NCBI RefSeq assembly: GCF_001746295.1
Contig: NZ_MJAH01000004.1
Span: 147,518 to 211,517, forward strand
Source of the DNA: Streptomyces sp. LUP47B
Lineage (GTDB): Bacteria > Actinomycetota > Actinomycetes > Streptomycetales > Streptomycetaceae
DNA: 64,000 nt
Reading direction: 5' to 3'
How positions within the stretch are numbered: the stretch's first letter is position 1; every line of letters begins with the position of its first letter. Below are positions 17,654-27,101 of this stretch, one piece after another. A model generated the notes under the pieces. The model saw only the letters and a list, made by a program, of their open reading frames with translations. It was not told the origin of the DNA and made no database searches. The translations under genes were made by a program, and so were the position numbers.

Positions 17654-19684
17654 GTGAAAATCAAAAGAGTTCTGCCCTACGGCCTCGCCGCGGCCCTCGC
17701 GCTGCCCCTCGCCGGCCTGAGCCAGGCCACCGCGCTCGCGGCCACCGACTACCAGGCGGAGGACGCGACCGTCGTGCAGGGCACGGTGGCCACCAACCAC
17801 ACCGGCTACACGGGCACCGGCTTCGTCGACTACACCAACGTCAAGGGCTCCTATGTGGAGTTCACCGTCAGTGCCGCCTCCGCGGGCTCAACGGCCCTCA
17901 CCTTCCGCTACGCCAACGGGACCGCGACCGACCGGCCCATGGACATCTCCGTGAACGGCACGGTCGTCGCGTCGGCCGTCTCCTTCCCGGCCACCGCCGA
18001 CTGGAACACCTGGGCCACCAGGACCGTCGACGTCCCGCTCACCGCGGGCTCCGGCAAGATCCGCGCGACCGCCACCACCGCCGCCGGAGGCCCCAACCTC
18101 GACCGCATCGGCGTCGGCGCGGCCGCCGACTCCCAGGCCCCGAGCCGTCCCGGGCAGCCCAGTTGCTCCGACATCGGTGAGGACGGGCTCACGCTGGCCT
18201 GGGGCGCCTCCACCGACAACGTGGGCGTGACGGCCTACGACCTCTACGAGCACGGCAACAAGATCGGTGAGGCGCCCGGCGGTTCGACCGGCAAGGCGCT
18301 CACCGGCCTCACTCCCGGTACCACCTACAACCTCACCGTCATCGCCCGTGACGCGGCCGGCAACACGTCCCCGGCGAGCCCCGTCGTCGACTGCACCACC
18401 AAGGCCGGCTCCGACACCAACCCGCCGACGAAACCCGGCACCCTGTCCGCGGCGGACGTCACGGCGAACAGCGCCGCACTGAGCTGGGGAGCATCCACCG
18501 ACAACCGGGCGGTCGCCGGCTACGACGTGCGCAGTGACACCACCGTCTACAAGTCCGTCACCTCCGGCACCTCGACCACGCTGACCGGGCTCGCCTGCAA
18601 CAGCCCGTACAGCCTGAACGTCGTCGCTCGTGACGCGGCCGACAACGTCAGCCAGCCGAGCAATACGGTCACCTTCACCACCAAGGCCTGTGCCACCGAC
18701 GGCGGCGTCCCCTCCTCCGTCGCCGGCCTCTCCTCCGGCTGGACCATCCCCTGGGGGATCTTCTGGCTGCCCGACGGCAAGAGCGCGCTGGTCACCGAGC
18801 GGGACGACTTCCGGGTCTGGAAGGTCACCAAGGACGGCACGAAGACACAGGTCGGCACCGTCCCGAACGCCGTGACCACCAACGGCGAGGGCGGACTGCT
18901 CGGCGTCGCCGTCGACCCGAAGTGGGAGACCAACCACTACGTCTACTTCATGCACACCGCGTCCGAGGGCAACCGCGTGGTCCGCATGACGTACGACGGG
19001 ACCACGCTGAGCGACTACAAGGTCCTGCTCCAAGGCATCAAGAAGAACCGCTACCACAACGGCGGACGCCTCGCCTTCGGCCCCGACGGCTACCTCTACG
19101 TCTCCACCGGCGAGGCCCAGACACCCGACCTCGCCCAGGACAAGGACTCCCTCAACGGCAAGATCCTGCGCATGACGACGGACGGGAAACCGGCCCCCGG
19201 CAACCCCTTCGGGAACTACGTGTACTCCCTCGGCCACCGCAACCCGCAGGGCCTCGCCTTCGACCGCAACGGCCGCCTGTGGGAAGCGGAGTTCGGCAAC
19301 AGCTCCAAGGACGAACTGAACCTGATCAAGCCCGGCGCCAACTACGGCTGGCCGACCTGCGAAGGCACCTGCTCCACCGCGGGGATGACCAACCCGAAGG
19401 CCACCTGGAACGTCTCGGAGGCATCGCCGAGCGGCATCGCGATCGTACGCAACGTCGTCTACATGGCCTCCCTGCGCGGCGAGCGGCTGTGGCGGATCCC
19501 GATCAACGGCGACAACGAGAGCGTCGGAACGCCGACCGCGTACTACGTGGGCACCTACGGCCGGCTGCGCACGGTCACCAAGGTGCCGGGCGCCGACCAG
19601 CTGTGGCTGTCGACCACCAACTGCGACAACAACGGAGGAGCGGCGGACGGATCGGACAAGATCTTCCGCGTGACGATCAGCTGA
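17654..19684 (+). CDS. Secreted CBM6-FN3-FN3-PQQ-type sugar dehydrogenase
   Basis: A 676-residue exported protein. Signal peptide 1-29; a CBM6-like sugar-binding module at about 32-160 (begins YQAEDATVV and ends NLDRIGVG); two fibronectin type III repeats at about 165-250 and 258-345 (DNVGVTAYDLY, DNRAVAGYDV); then a six-bladed glucose/sorbosone dehydrogenase propeller from about 355 to the end (HNGGRLAFGPDGYLYVSTGE, GHRNPQGLAF, ANYGWPTCEG). The family oxidises sugars with PQQ, but many Streptomyces members are untested. GTG start 17654 has GAAGGGAAC just upstream. Last gene of the operon; a 7-bp palindrome (19681-19695) overlaps the stop and could be a weak terminator. Confidence 0.82.
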   Translation: MKIKRVLPYGLAAALALPLAGLSQATALAATDYQAEDATVVQGTVATNHTGYTGTGFVDYTNVKGSYVEFTVSAASAGSTALTFRYANGTATDRPMDISVNGTVVASAVSFPATADWNTWATRTVDVPLTAGSGKIRATATTAAGGPNLDRIGVGAAADSQAPSRPGQPSCSDIGEDGLTLAWGASTDNVGVTAYDLYEHGNKIGEAPGGSTGKALTGLTPGTTYNLTVIARDAAGNTSPASPVVDCTTKAGSDTNPPTKPGTLSAADVTANSAALSWGASTDNRAVAGYDVRSDTTVYKSVTSGTSTTLTGLACNSPYSLNVVARDAADNVSQPSNTVTFTTKACATDGGVPSSVAGLSSGWTIPWGIFWLPDGKSALVTERDDFRVWKVTKDGTKTQVGTVPNAVTTNGEGGLLGVAVDPKWETNHYVYFMHTASEGNRVVRMTYDGTTLSDYKVLLQGIKKNRYHNGGRLAFGPDGYLYVSTGEAQTPDLAQDKDSLNGKILRMTTDGKPAPGNPFGNYVYSLGHRNPQGLAFDRNGRLWEAEFGNSSKDELNLIKPGANYGWPTCEGTCSTAGMTNPKATWNVSEASPSGIAIVRNVVYMASLRGERLWRIPINGDNESVGTPTAYYVGTYGRLRTVTKVPGADQLWLSTTNCDNNGGAADGSDKIFRVTIS

Positions 19685-19714
19685 CGGGCCGTCAGTCCGT
19701 GACGCGGGCGAGCG

Positions 19715-21541
19715 TCAGGCCCGGTACAGCGCCTCGACCTCGTCCGCGTACGCCGTCTCGATTGCCTTGCGCTTCAGCTTCAGCGACGGGGTCAGCAGCC
19801 CGTGCTCCTCGGTGAAGGGCTGGGCGAGGATACGGAACGTGCGGATCGACTCGGCCTGCGAGACCAGGGTGTTGGCGGCGACCACCGCCCGCCGCACCTC
19901 GGTCTCCAGGTCGGCGTCCCGCACCAGCTGGGCCGGGGACATCCGCGGCTTGTCGCGCATCCCCAGCCAGTGTTCGACGGCCTCCTGGTCGAGGGTGACG
20001 AGGGCGGCGATGTAGGGGCGGTCGTTGCCCACGACGATGCACTGGGAGACCAGCGGATGGTCGCGCACCCGCTCCTCCAGCACCCCGGGGGAGACGCTCT
20101 TGCCACCGGAGGTGACGAGGATCTCCTTCTTGCGGCCGGTGATGGTCAGATAGCCGTCCTCGTCGAGGGAGCCGAGGTCCCCGGTGGCGAGCCAGCCGTC
20201 GTGCAGGGTCTCGTCGGTGGCCTTCTCGTTGTTGAGATAGCCCTGGAAGACGTTGGCGCCGTACAGCCAGATCTCGCCGTCGTCCGCGATGTGCACGGTC
20301 ATGCCGGGGATGGGCTGGCCGACCGTGCCGTAGCGGGTGCGCTCGGGAGGGTTGGCGGTCGCCGCCGCCGTCGTCTCGGTGAGGCCGTACCCCTCGTAGA
20401 TGTGCACGCCCGCGCCGGCGAAGAACAGTCCCAGCTTGCGGTCCATGGCCGAACCGCCGGTCATGGCCTGCTTGATGCGGCCGCCCATGGCCGCCCGCAT
20501 CTTGGAGTAGACGAGCTTGTCGAATAGCTGGTGCTGCATCCGCAGCCCCGCCGACGGACCGGGCCCGATCCCCCAGGCCTTGGCCTCCATGGCGTCCGCG
20601 TACTTCACCGCCACGTCGACGGCCTTTTCGAACGGACCGGCCTTGCCCTCCTTCTCGGCCTTGCGGCGGGAGGCGTTGAAGACCTTCTCGAAGATGTACG
20701 GCACCCCGAGGAAGAACGTCGGCTTGAACGCGGCGAGGTCGGGCAGCAGGGCGGCCGCGTTCATCTGCGGCTGGTGGCCGAAGCGGACCCGGCCACGGAA
20801 CGCGGCCACCTGCACCATCCGCCCGAAGACGTGGGCGAGCGGCAGGAACAGCAGGGTCGCCGCCTCGTCGCCCTTCTTGGAGTGGAACACCGGCTCCCAG
20901 CGCTCGATCATGGTGTCCGACTCGTACATGAAGTTGCCGTGGCTGATCACACAGCCCTTGGGCCGGCCGGTGGTGCCCGAGGTGTAGATGATCGTCGCGA
21001 CCGAGTCGGGGGTCACGGCCTGCCGGTGGCGGTGCACCACCTCGTCCTCGACGGCCGCGCCGGCGTCGTACAGCTCCTGCACCGCTCCGGAGTCCAGCTG
21101 CCACAGCCGGTGCAGCCGCGGCAGCCGGTCGATGACCGTGGCGATCGTCATCGCGTGGTCCTCGTGCTCCACGATCGCGGCCGTGCACTCGGAGTCGTAC
21201 AGCGCCCAGAAGCACTGCTCGGCGGAGGAGGTCGGGTAGACCGGGACCACCTGCGCGCCGATCGTCCACAGCGCGAAGTCGAACAGGGTCCACTCGTAGC
21301 GGGTGCGGGACATGATCGCGACCCGGTCACCGAAGCGGATGCCCTGGGCAAGCAATCCCTTGGCGAGGGCCATGACCTCGTCGCGGAACTCCGCGGACGT
21401 CACGTCCCGCCACTGTCCGTTCTCGTCCTTGCGGCCGAGGGCGATGTGGAGCGGGTCGTTCTGGGCATGCTCGAAGACGACGTCGGCCAGTCCTCCCACC
21501 GGGGGTGCCAACGCCAACGGAGGGTTGGTGAACTCGCGCAA
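19715..21541 (-). CDS. Long-chain fatty-acid--CoA ligase (FadD15-like)
   Basis: ANL-superfamily adenylating enzyme of 608 residues that activates fatty acids to acyl-CoA via acyl-AMP. The AMP-binding P-loop is YTSGTTGRPKG (186-196). YEGYGLTETTA, the TGDLGSLDEDGYL motif and the C-terminal catalytic-lysine region (PSLKLKRKAIE) are all present. The start is TTG at 21541, 8 bases after GGGAG in the transcribed strand. It stands alone; the LysR gene upstream ends at 21875. Chain-length preference cannot be read from sequence. Confidence 0.9.
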   Translation of the reverse strand: MREFTNPPLALAPPVGGLADVVFEHAQNDPLHIALGRKDENGQWRDVTSAEFRDEVMALAKGLLAQGIRFGDRVAIMSRTRYEWTLFDFALWTIGAQVVPVYPTSSAEQCFWALYDSECTAAIVEHEDHAMTIATVIDRLPRLHRLWQLDSGAVQELYDAGAAVEDEVVHRHRQAVTPDSVATIIYTSGTTGRPKGCVISHGNFMYESDTMIERWEPVFHSKKGDEAATLLFLPLAHVFGRMVQVAAFRGRVRFGHQPQMNAAALLPDLAAFKPTFFLGVPYIFEKVFNASRRKAEKEGKAGPFEKAVDVAVKYADAMEAKAWGIGPGPSAGLRMQHQLFDKLVYSKMRAAMGGRIKQAMTGGSAMDRKLGLFFAGAGVHIYEGYGLTETTAAATANPPERTRYGTVGQPIPGMTVHIADDGEIWLYGANVFQGYLNNEKATDETLHDGWLATGDLGSLDEDGYLTITGRKKEILVTSGGKSVSPGVLEERVRDHPLVSQCIVVGNDRPYIAALVTLDQEAVEHWLGMRDKPRMSPAQLVRDADLETEVRRAVVAANTLVSQAESIRTFRILAQPFTEEHGLLTPSLKLKRKAIETAYADEVEALYRA

Positions 21542-21874
21542 ACCCCGCTCCCCGCTCTCCCTGGCGCTCAGTGACGCTCCGCACAGCGCCGTGAAAGCTA
21601 CCCCACCCAGACATCCGGCGGGAGAGGGGCCGAAGCCGAGCCGTGCTCACGTATGGCCTGGTCAGTACTGGAAAATACGCTCACATGGGGAAGGGTCGGA
21701 CAGAAAACTGACGGTTGAGTAAGGTTCTGAGCCGTAATCTCCACCGAATCTGTACGAGGCGACTACGGCTCGCGGCCTTGGTGAAACGATTATTCACGAG
21801 CTGCCGTGCTCACTACTGTCAGCGTCGCCGACCCGGAATTCGTCACTCCGCCCCGAGGCATGCCGATACGGCCG
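21542..21874. promoter_or_regulatory. Gene-free stretch upstream of the acyl-CoA ligase
   Basis: The 333 bases between the LysR gene and the ligase have lower GC than their surroundings and no convincing coding sequence. The clearest structure is GTGAA-ACGATTA-TTCAC at 21781-21797. Promoter-like AT-rich words (TAATCT, GATTATT) fall between 21715 and 21800. A small RNA or the ligase promoter could lie here; nothing more can be claimed. Confidence 0.3.
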
Positions 21875-22738
21875 TCACTGCCGGTGCAACCGGTCCCCAC
21901 CTGCCAGAATCGCGGCGGCGAGCGCGTCCGCCGCCCCCTGAGCGGCCGTACGCCGGCGACCGTGCACCAGGACGAAGTCCACCCGCCCGAGCTCGGGCAG
22001 TCCGAAGCGGTCCGGCATCCGCACCAGCCCCGGCGGGACCAGCCCCCGGGAGTGCGCCATCACTCCCAAACCGGCCCGCGCCGCCGCGATCAGCCCGTTC
22101 AGACTCCCGCTCGTGCACACGATCCGCCACTCGCGTCCCTGCCGCTCCAGCGCCTCCAGGGCCAAGGTCCGGGTGATCCCCGGCGGCGGATACACGATCA
22201 GCGGCACCGGCCGGTCCGCGTCCGGGCGCAGCCGTTCCGCCCCGATCCACACCAGCCGGTCGTGCCACACCAGCTCACCCCGGGGATCCTCCGGCCGCCG
22301 CTTGGCGAGCACGAGGTCCAGCTTCCCGGCGGCCAGCTGCTCGTGCAGCGTGCCCGACAGCTCGACCGTCAGCTCCAGATCCACCTCGGGATGGTCGTAC
22401 CGGAATCCCTCGAGGATCTCCGGCAGCCGCGTCAGCACGAAGTCCTCCGACGCCCCGAACCGCAGCCGCCCCCGCAGCCGGGTGCCGGTGAAGAACGCGG
22501 TGGCCTGGTCGTGCACCTCCAGGATCCGGCGCGCGAACCCCAGCATCGCCTCACCGTCCTCCGTCAGCTCCACGGAGTGGGTGTCCCGGGTGAACAGCTG
22601 CCGCCCGGCGGCGTCCTCGAGCCGCCGTACATGCTGGCTGACGGTCGACTGGCGCAGCCCCAGCCGCCGGGCGGCCTGGGTGAAGCTCAGGGTCTGCGCC
22701 ACCGCCAGGAACGTACGCAACTGCGACGGGTCGTACAT
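21875..22738 (-). CDS. LysR-family transcriptional regulator
   Basis: A 287-residue LTTR. The N-terminal winged helix-turn-helix (FTQAARRLGLRQSTVSQHVR, residues 19-38) is followed by the co-inducer-binding domain (LRFGASEDFVLTRLPEIL onward). It is transcribed divergently from the SBF-type transporter at 22894, the usual LTTR arrangement, so that transporter is the most likely target. A T-N11-A dyad at 22750-22764 lies 12 bases before its own start. The C-terminus ends in a normal place for the family. The effector is unknown. Confidence 0.92.
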   Translation of the reverse strand: MYDPSQLRTFLAVAQTLSFTQAARRLGLRQSTVSQHVRRLEDAAGRQLFTRDTHSVELTEDGEAMLGFARRILEVHDQATAFFTGTRLRGRLRFGASEDFVLTRLPEILEGFRYDHPEVDLELTVELSGTLHEQLAAGKLDLVLAKRRPEDPRGELVWHDRLVWIGAERLRPDADRPVPLIVYPPPGITRTLALEALERQGREWRIVCTSGSLNGLIAAARAGLGVMAHSRGLVPPGLVRMPDRFGLPELGRVDFVLVHGRRRTAAQGAADALAAAILAGGDRLHRQ

Positions 22739-22749
22739 GGCGGCAGGTT

Positions 22750-22764
22750 ATCGCGGAACGCGAT
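22750..22764. promoter_or_regulatory. Candidate LysR box
   Basis: ATCGCG-GAA-CGCGAT is a perfect dyad in T-N11-A format (T22751, A22763) inside the divergent LysR/transporter promoter. A second palindrome, CGGGA-T-TCCCG, is at 22783-22793. Together they look like recognition and activation sites for the LysR regulator; this is inferred from position and symmetry. Confidence 0.55.
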
Positions 22765-22893
22765 GACAGTCAGAGTGGTATGCGGGATTCCCGATCAAGG
22801 GGTGGAAGAGGACGATGGAGGGGGACCCTCCGTCCTGTGGGAGGCACCCGTCATGACCCCGTACCGCCGTCGAACACGAGTAAGTGGAGCACC

Positions 22894-23946
22894 GTGAAGC
22901 GCCTGAAGTGGCCGGCCTGGATGCCGGTCGACCCGTACATCCTGTTGTTGCTCGGCACGGTGGGCCTCGCGGCCCTCGTACCGGCACGCGGGACCTCCGC
23001 GGACGTGGCCTCCGGAGCCTCCACGGCGGCGATCGCCTTCCTCTTCTTCCTCTACGGCGCCCGCCTCTCCACCCGTGAGGCCCTGGACGGACTCAAGCAC
23101 TGGCGGCTGCACGTCACGGTCCTCGCCTGTACGTTCGTGATCTTCCCGCTGCTGGGCCTGGCCGCCCGCGGACTCGTCCCGGTCTTCCTGACGGACCCGC
23201 TCTACCAGGGCCTGCTCTTCCTCACCCTGGTCCCCTCCACCATCCAGTCCTCGATCGCCTTCACCTCGATGGCCCGCGGCAACGTGCCCGCCGCGATCTG
23301 CGCCGGCTCCTTCTCCTCGCTGGTGGGCATCGTCATCACGCCGCTCCTCGCGGCCGCCCTGCTCGGCAGCAGCGGCGGGGGCTTCTCGGCCGACTCGCTC
23401 CTGGAGATCGTGCTCCAGCTGCTCGTGCCGTTCCTGGCGGGACAGCTGACGCGCCGCTGGATCGGCGGGTTCATCACCCGGCACAAGAAGGTCCTCGGCC
23501 TCGTCGACCGCGGGTCGATTCTGCTGGTCGTCTACACCGCGTTCAGCGAGGGCATGGTCCAGGGCATCTGGCACCAGGTGAGCCCGCTCAGGCTCGGCGG
23601 TCTGCTGATCGTCGAAGGGGTCCTGCTCGCCCTGATGCTCACCCTGACCTGGTACGGCGCCAAGGGGCTCCGCTTCGGCCGTGAGGACCGCATCGCCATC
23701 CAGTTCGCGGGCTCGAAGAAGTCCCTCGCCTCCGGCCTGCCCATGGCCAGCGTCCTGTTCGGCGCGCACGCCTCCCTCGCCGTGCTGCCGCTGATGCTCT
23801 TCCACCAGATGCAGCTGATGGTCTGCGCGGTGATCGCCAAGCGCCGCTCCCACGACCCCGTCCCGGCGGAGACCGCGGGGGTCAGCGCGCCGGAGTCAGC
23901 CGCAGCGTCACGAACCTCGGTCGGTACAGCGACACGTTCCGGTTGA
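22894..23946 (+). CDS. Bile acid:sodium symporter (SBF-like) family transporter
   Basis: A 350-residue membrane protein with about ten hydrophobic segments. The family core is visible in LVPSTIQSSIAFTSMARGN and the later crossover segment FAGSKKSLASGLPMASVLF, which hold the polar and sodium-site residues. The GTG at 22894 follows AAGTGGAGC; the upstream in-frame ATG at 22780 would add a basic leader across the promoter. Homologues move bile acids, keto-acids or arsenite, but the substrate here is unknown. The 3' end overlaps the convergent DUF4185-like gene by 65 bases. Confidence 0.85.
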   Translation: MKRLKWPAWMPVDPYILLLLGTVGLAALVPARGTSADVASGASTAAIAFLFFLYGARLSTREALDGLKHWRLHVTVLACTFVIFPLLGLAARGLVPVFLTDPLYQGLLFLTLVPSTIQSSIAFTSMARGNVPAAICAGSFSSLVGIVITPLLAAALLGSSGGGFSADSLLEIVLQLLVPFLAGQLTRRWIGGFITRHKKVLGLVDRGSILLVVYTAFSEGMVQGIWHQVSPLRLGGLLIVEGVLLALMLTLTWYGAKGLRFGREDRIAIQFAGSKKSLASGLPMASVLFGAHASLAVLPLMLFHQMQLMVCAVIAKRRSHDPVPAETAGVSAPESAAASRTSVGTATRSG

Positions 23947-25108
23947 GCTGTGCCGAAGCGGCCGCCGTCTCCAGCCAGTTGACGTCGTAGCTGAGCACCA
24001 GCCGCCCCCCGCCGCTGAGTTCGAGGTGCGCCTGCGGGTTGTAGGCGGCGACCCGGCCCGCGGGCAGGGGCGGGGTGAAGTCCTTCTCCGGACCGTGCCA
24101 CGGCCCGGTGGGCGAGCAGGCCCAGTACGAGGTCACGGCGGCGAGCCCCTTCGTCCCCGCGGCCATGGTGAACAGCACGTACGTCCCGTCCTGCCGTACG
24201 ACGGAGAAGGCGCTGCCCACCCCGGTGCGCCGTCCGTCCCCGAGCACCCGGCGCGGGCGGGCGCCGGTCGTCCAGGCCGAGCCGTCCCAGTACTCCCAGG
24301 CGCCCGGCTCGGCGAGCCCGCCCTCCGGCACCCGGGCCACGTACGCCGACGACGCGGACCGGGACGCGGCCTGACCGTCGTCGCCCCCGAAGACGTACGT
24401 CCACTCCCCGTCCTCGACCAGCGTCGTGCCGAACAGCACCCGCCGGGACGGGTCCTCGACCCGCTGCTCGTCGCGGACCTTGGTGATCGACTCGACGCGC
24501 AGGTCGGGCAGCGAGAGCGTGGCGACCTCGGTGGCGGTCGGGACGCCGTAGATCCAGGGGTACTGGCCGGCTGTGCGCACCCACAGCAGGACCCGGACGA
24601 CCTGTTCGTCCGAGCCGGGAGAGCGGGGTTCGACGCGGGCCGCGACCGGCCAGCGCCACTGGTTCGGGCCGGGGTCCGGGAACAGGGGCGCGGGGAGGGT
24701 GGCCTCCAGGCGGCCGTCGCGCATCAGCACCGCCGAGTTGCGCACCAGGGGAGCGGTGGTGTCGCGCCAGGCGTGCGGCTCGCCGAACGGGTTGGGCGGG
24801 CCGTACACCTGACCGAGGTAGGTGTCGGAGAACAGCCACAGCAGCCGTCCGTCGGGCAGCCGCACCGAGTGGGTGCCGTCACCGCCGGTCCAGTCGTCGC
24901 CGCGGCCGGCGTCGTCGCCGTAGCGGGCGAACTCGGCGGTGAGCCGGTCGTCCGCCGACCAGGAGCCGACGGTGCGCGGTGTGCAGTCGCCGGCGTCCCG
25001 CCCGTCGCCGTCCGGAAGAGCGGTGATCAGCACGGCTCCGAGCACCAGCGCCAGCAGCAGACCGACGCCGGTGCCCCTTCGCTGTCGTGCTCGTGCGTCC
25101 TCGGGCAC
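23882..25108 (-). CDS. DUF4185/DUF5005-like exported propeller protein
   Basis: A 408-residue protein with an N-terminal anchor or signal (GVGLLLALVLGAVLITALP, about 12-30). The mature region carries the family opening GGDGTHSVRLPDGRLLWLFS and several propeller strands (YVFGGDDGQ, SYWACSPTGPW, LVLSYDVNW). Related proteins share the five-bladed fold of GH43/62-type enzymes, but catalysis has not been shown for most. GTG start 25108 lies 11 bases after the sialidase stop, so the two are co-transcribed. The longer frame reaching 26056 runs antisense through the sialidase and is ignored. Probably acts on a glycan together with the sialidase. Confidence 0.68.
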   Translation of the reverse strand: MPEDARARQRRGTGVGLLLALVLGAVLITALPDGDGRDAGDCTPRTVGSWSADDRLTAEFARYGDDAGRGDDWTGGDGTHSVRLPDGRLLWLFSDTYLGQVYGPPNPFGEPHAWRDTTAPLVRNSAVLMRDGRLEATLPAPLFPDPGPNQWRWPVAARVEPRSPGSDEQVVRVLLWVRTAGQYPWIYGVPTATEVATLSLPDLRVESITKVRDEQRVEDPSRRVLFGTTLVEDGEWTYVFGGDDGQAASRSASSAYVARVPEGGLAEPGAWEYWDGSAWTTGARPRRVLGDGRRTGVGSAFSVVRQDGTYVLFTMAAGTKGLAAVTSYWACSPTGPWHGPEKDFTPPLPAGRVAAYNPQAHLELSGGGRLVLSYDVNWLETAAASAQLNRNVSLYRPRFVTLRLTPAR

Positions 25109-25119
25109 GGTTCGCGACG

Positions 25120-27027
25120 TTAGCGGCTGTCGCTCACCTGGTCCATGGGCAGCCACAGGACGGTGCGCCCCGCGGTGGCGTGCGGGCCGGTGATCTCCTC
25201 GTCGGTCAGGGCCCGGTCCCAGACCCGGACCTCGTCGATCGCGCCGGTGAAGTGGGCCCGTCCGTCCATGCGCTGCCCGATGTGCACGCCGAACGGCGAG
25301 TTGCGGCTGACCGAGCCCGGCACGTCCGGAGTGCCGGTCGCCCTGCCGTCGACGAAGAGCGTGAGCCGGCCGCCGCCCCGGCGCAGGGCCAGCCGATGCC
25401 ACCGCCCGTCGTTGTACGCGCCGCTCGTGCTCACGAACGCCGTCCGTACGGTCCTCGCGCCCGCCCGCACGGTGATCAGCCCGCGCACCCGGCCGCTCGC
25501 GGGCTCCCCGCGCAGCCAGACCTGCGGCTGTCCGATGCCGACACCGCCCATCCACAGCAGCGGCTGCTCCCCGGTCGTGGCCGTGTACCGGAACCACAGT
25601 GACGCGGTGAAGTCCTTTGTCCCGAGGGGGAGTTCCTCGCGATAGGGCAGCCGTACGGCGTCGTCGGCGCCGTCGAACTCCAGGGCGCCGCCGATGACCC
25701 CGGCCGTCTCGTGGGCGCCGCCGAGCACCGCAGCGCGCGGGGCCAGGGGCGCGAGGTCGGGGGTGGTCGGGTCGGGGCCGCGGCGCGGGGTCAGCCAGTC
25801 CTCGGTGAAGCGGGCGAAGCGGATCTCGTCGCGCGCGTCGGCCGCCCCGCCCTCGTACAGCAGGCCCACCGTGTCCTCGTCGACCGGCGCCAGGTCGGAG
25901 TAGCCGGACCAGTCCGCGGTGACGACCGTGCCGCGGTCGACGGTGTCCCAGGTGCGGCCGCCGTCGTAGGAGGAGCGGATCATCATCGTGCGGCGGCGGT
26001 CGGGGTCCCCCGGGCAGGACAGCAGGATGCGCTCGCCGAGGTCGAGGGTGGCGCACTGCACCTGCGGTGCGTACAGGTCCGGGAGGGCCCCGAACGGCGA
26101 GGTGAAGCTGTCACCGCCGTCGAGGCTGACGGCCTGGGTGCGGTGGCCGAGGTCGCTGCCGTCCTGTTCGCGGCCGCTGACGAGGAGGGAGCCGTCGGTG
26201 CGCTCGGTGAGCGTCACCTCGGAGGGCTTCTGCCGGAAGCTGCCGTCGGCGGCGACCGGCCAGGAGTCGGTGGCGCCGACCCTCCAGTGCTCGCCGCCGT
26301 CGTCGCTCACGATGAGCGCCGCATGGTCGGCGGTGACCCGACTGCCGTCCCACGTCTCGGCGTTGACCCCGAACACCAGCCGCCCGGCGTGGAGTCCGTG
26401 GCTGAGCTGGATGCCGTGCACGGGACCCGTGGCGTACCAGGAGTTCCACCGCGCGGGCAGGATCTCCTCGCCCAGGTCGCGGGACGCGGACCACGTGAGG
26501 CCGTCGTCGTCGCTGTACTGGAGGTGCGGGACGCGGTCGCAGGGCACCTGGCAGTTCCCGCTGTCCGTACGGCCCGTGTTGTACGTCTCGGCCAGCAGGA
26601 CCCGGCCCGTCCCGCGGTCCACGACCGGGGCCGGATTGCCATGGGTGTCGCCCGCGCCCTCGCTGACCACCTGGAGCGGACCCCAGGTGCGGCCGCCGTC
26701 CGTGGAGCGCTTGAGGACGATGTCGATGTCGGCGGCGTCACCGCAGTTGAGGACCCGGCCCTCGGCGAACGCGAGAAGGGTGCCGCCGGTGGTCCGGACG
26801 ATCGCCGGGATGCGGAAGCAGGCATAACCGGGGTCCCGGTCCGCCCTGAAGAGGATCTGCTGCTCGAAACCCGGTACGGCGGAGGGAGGTTGTGCCTGAG
26901 CGGGGTTCGGCAGGGCGAGCAGCGCGGCGGTGGCGGATACGGCTGCGGTGGACACGGCGGTCAGGAAGGATCTCGGACCTGCGCGACTCGACGGCACGGA
27001 CGAACCTGGCCTTTCATGGTTATACAT
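25120..27027 (-). CDS. Secreted exo-sialidase (GH33) with LamG/concanavalin-like domain
   Basis: A 635-residue exported sialidase. The signal peptide ends near AQA-QP. The catalytic six-bladed propeller has YACFRIPAI (Arg of the arginine triad) and five Asp-boxes: STDGGRTWG, SDDDGLTWS, SDDGGEHWR, SLDGGDSFT and SYDGGRTWD. The Tyr/Glu region (SGYSDLAPVDEDTVGLLYEG) follows. The last 190 residues form a LamG-like lectin domain (DFTASLWFRY, GAIDEVRVWDRAL). ATG at 27027 is chosen; GTG at 26997 is an alternative that still leaves a full signal. Paired with the DUF4185-like gene downstream. Confidence 0.88.
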   Translation of the reverse strand: MYNHERPGSSVPSSRAGPRSFLTAVSTAAVSATAALLALPNPAQAQPPSAVPGFEQQILFRADRDPGYACFRIPAIVRTTGGTLLAFAEGRVLNCGDAADIDIVLKRSTDGGRTWGPLQVVSEGAGDTHGNPAPVVDRGTGRVLLAETYNTGRTDSGNCQVPCDRVPHLQYSDDDGLTWSASRDLGEEILPARWNSWYATGPVHGIQLSHGLHAGRLVFGVNAETWDGSRVTADHAALIVSDDGGEHWRVGATDSWPVAADGSFRQKPSEVTLTERTDGSLLVSGREQDGSDLGHRTQAVSLDGGDSFTSPFGALPDLYAPQVQCATLDLGERILLSCPGDPDRRRTMMIRSSYDGGRTWDTVDRGTVVTADWSGYSDLAPVDEDTVGLLYEGGAADARDEIRFARFTEDWLTPRRGPDPTTPDLAPLAPRAAVLGGAHETAGVIGGALEFDGADDAVRLPYREELPLGTKDFTASLWFRYTATTGEQPLLWMGGVGIGQPQVWLRGEPASGRVRGLITVRAGARTVRTAFVSTSGAYNDGRWHRLALRRGGGRLTLFVDGRATGTPDVPGSVSRNSPFGVHIGQRMDGRAHFTGAIDEVRVWDRALTDEEITGPHATAGRTVLWLPMDQVSDSR

Positions 27028-27101
27028 CCGTAAATATGACCTTCGGTTCACGGACGGTAGTTCCGCACCTTGCGCCCCACAAGAACCGTGCGCGTGTCCC
27101 G

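Noticed and set aside
21715..22176. Plus-strand frame of 153 codons between the ligase and the LysR gene.
   Set aside because: TTG start without a ribosome site, Arg/Pro-rich composition, and most of it is antisense to lysR.
23882..26056. Long form (724 residues) of the DUF4185-like protein.
   Set aside because: The first 316 codons are antisense-type sequence within the sialidase gene; the GTG at 25108 gives a proper membrane anchor and an 11-base operon spacing.
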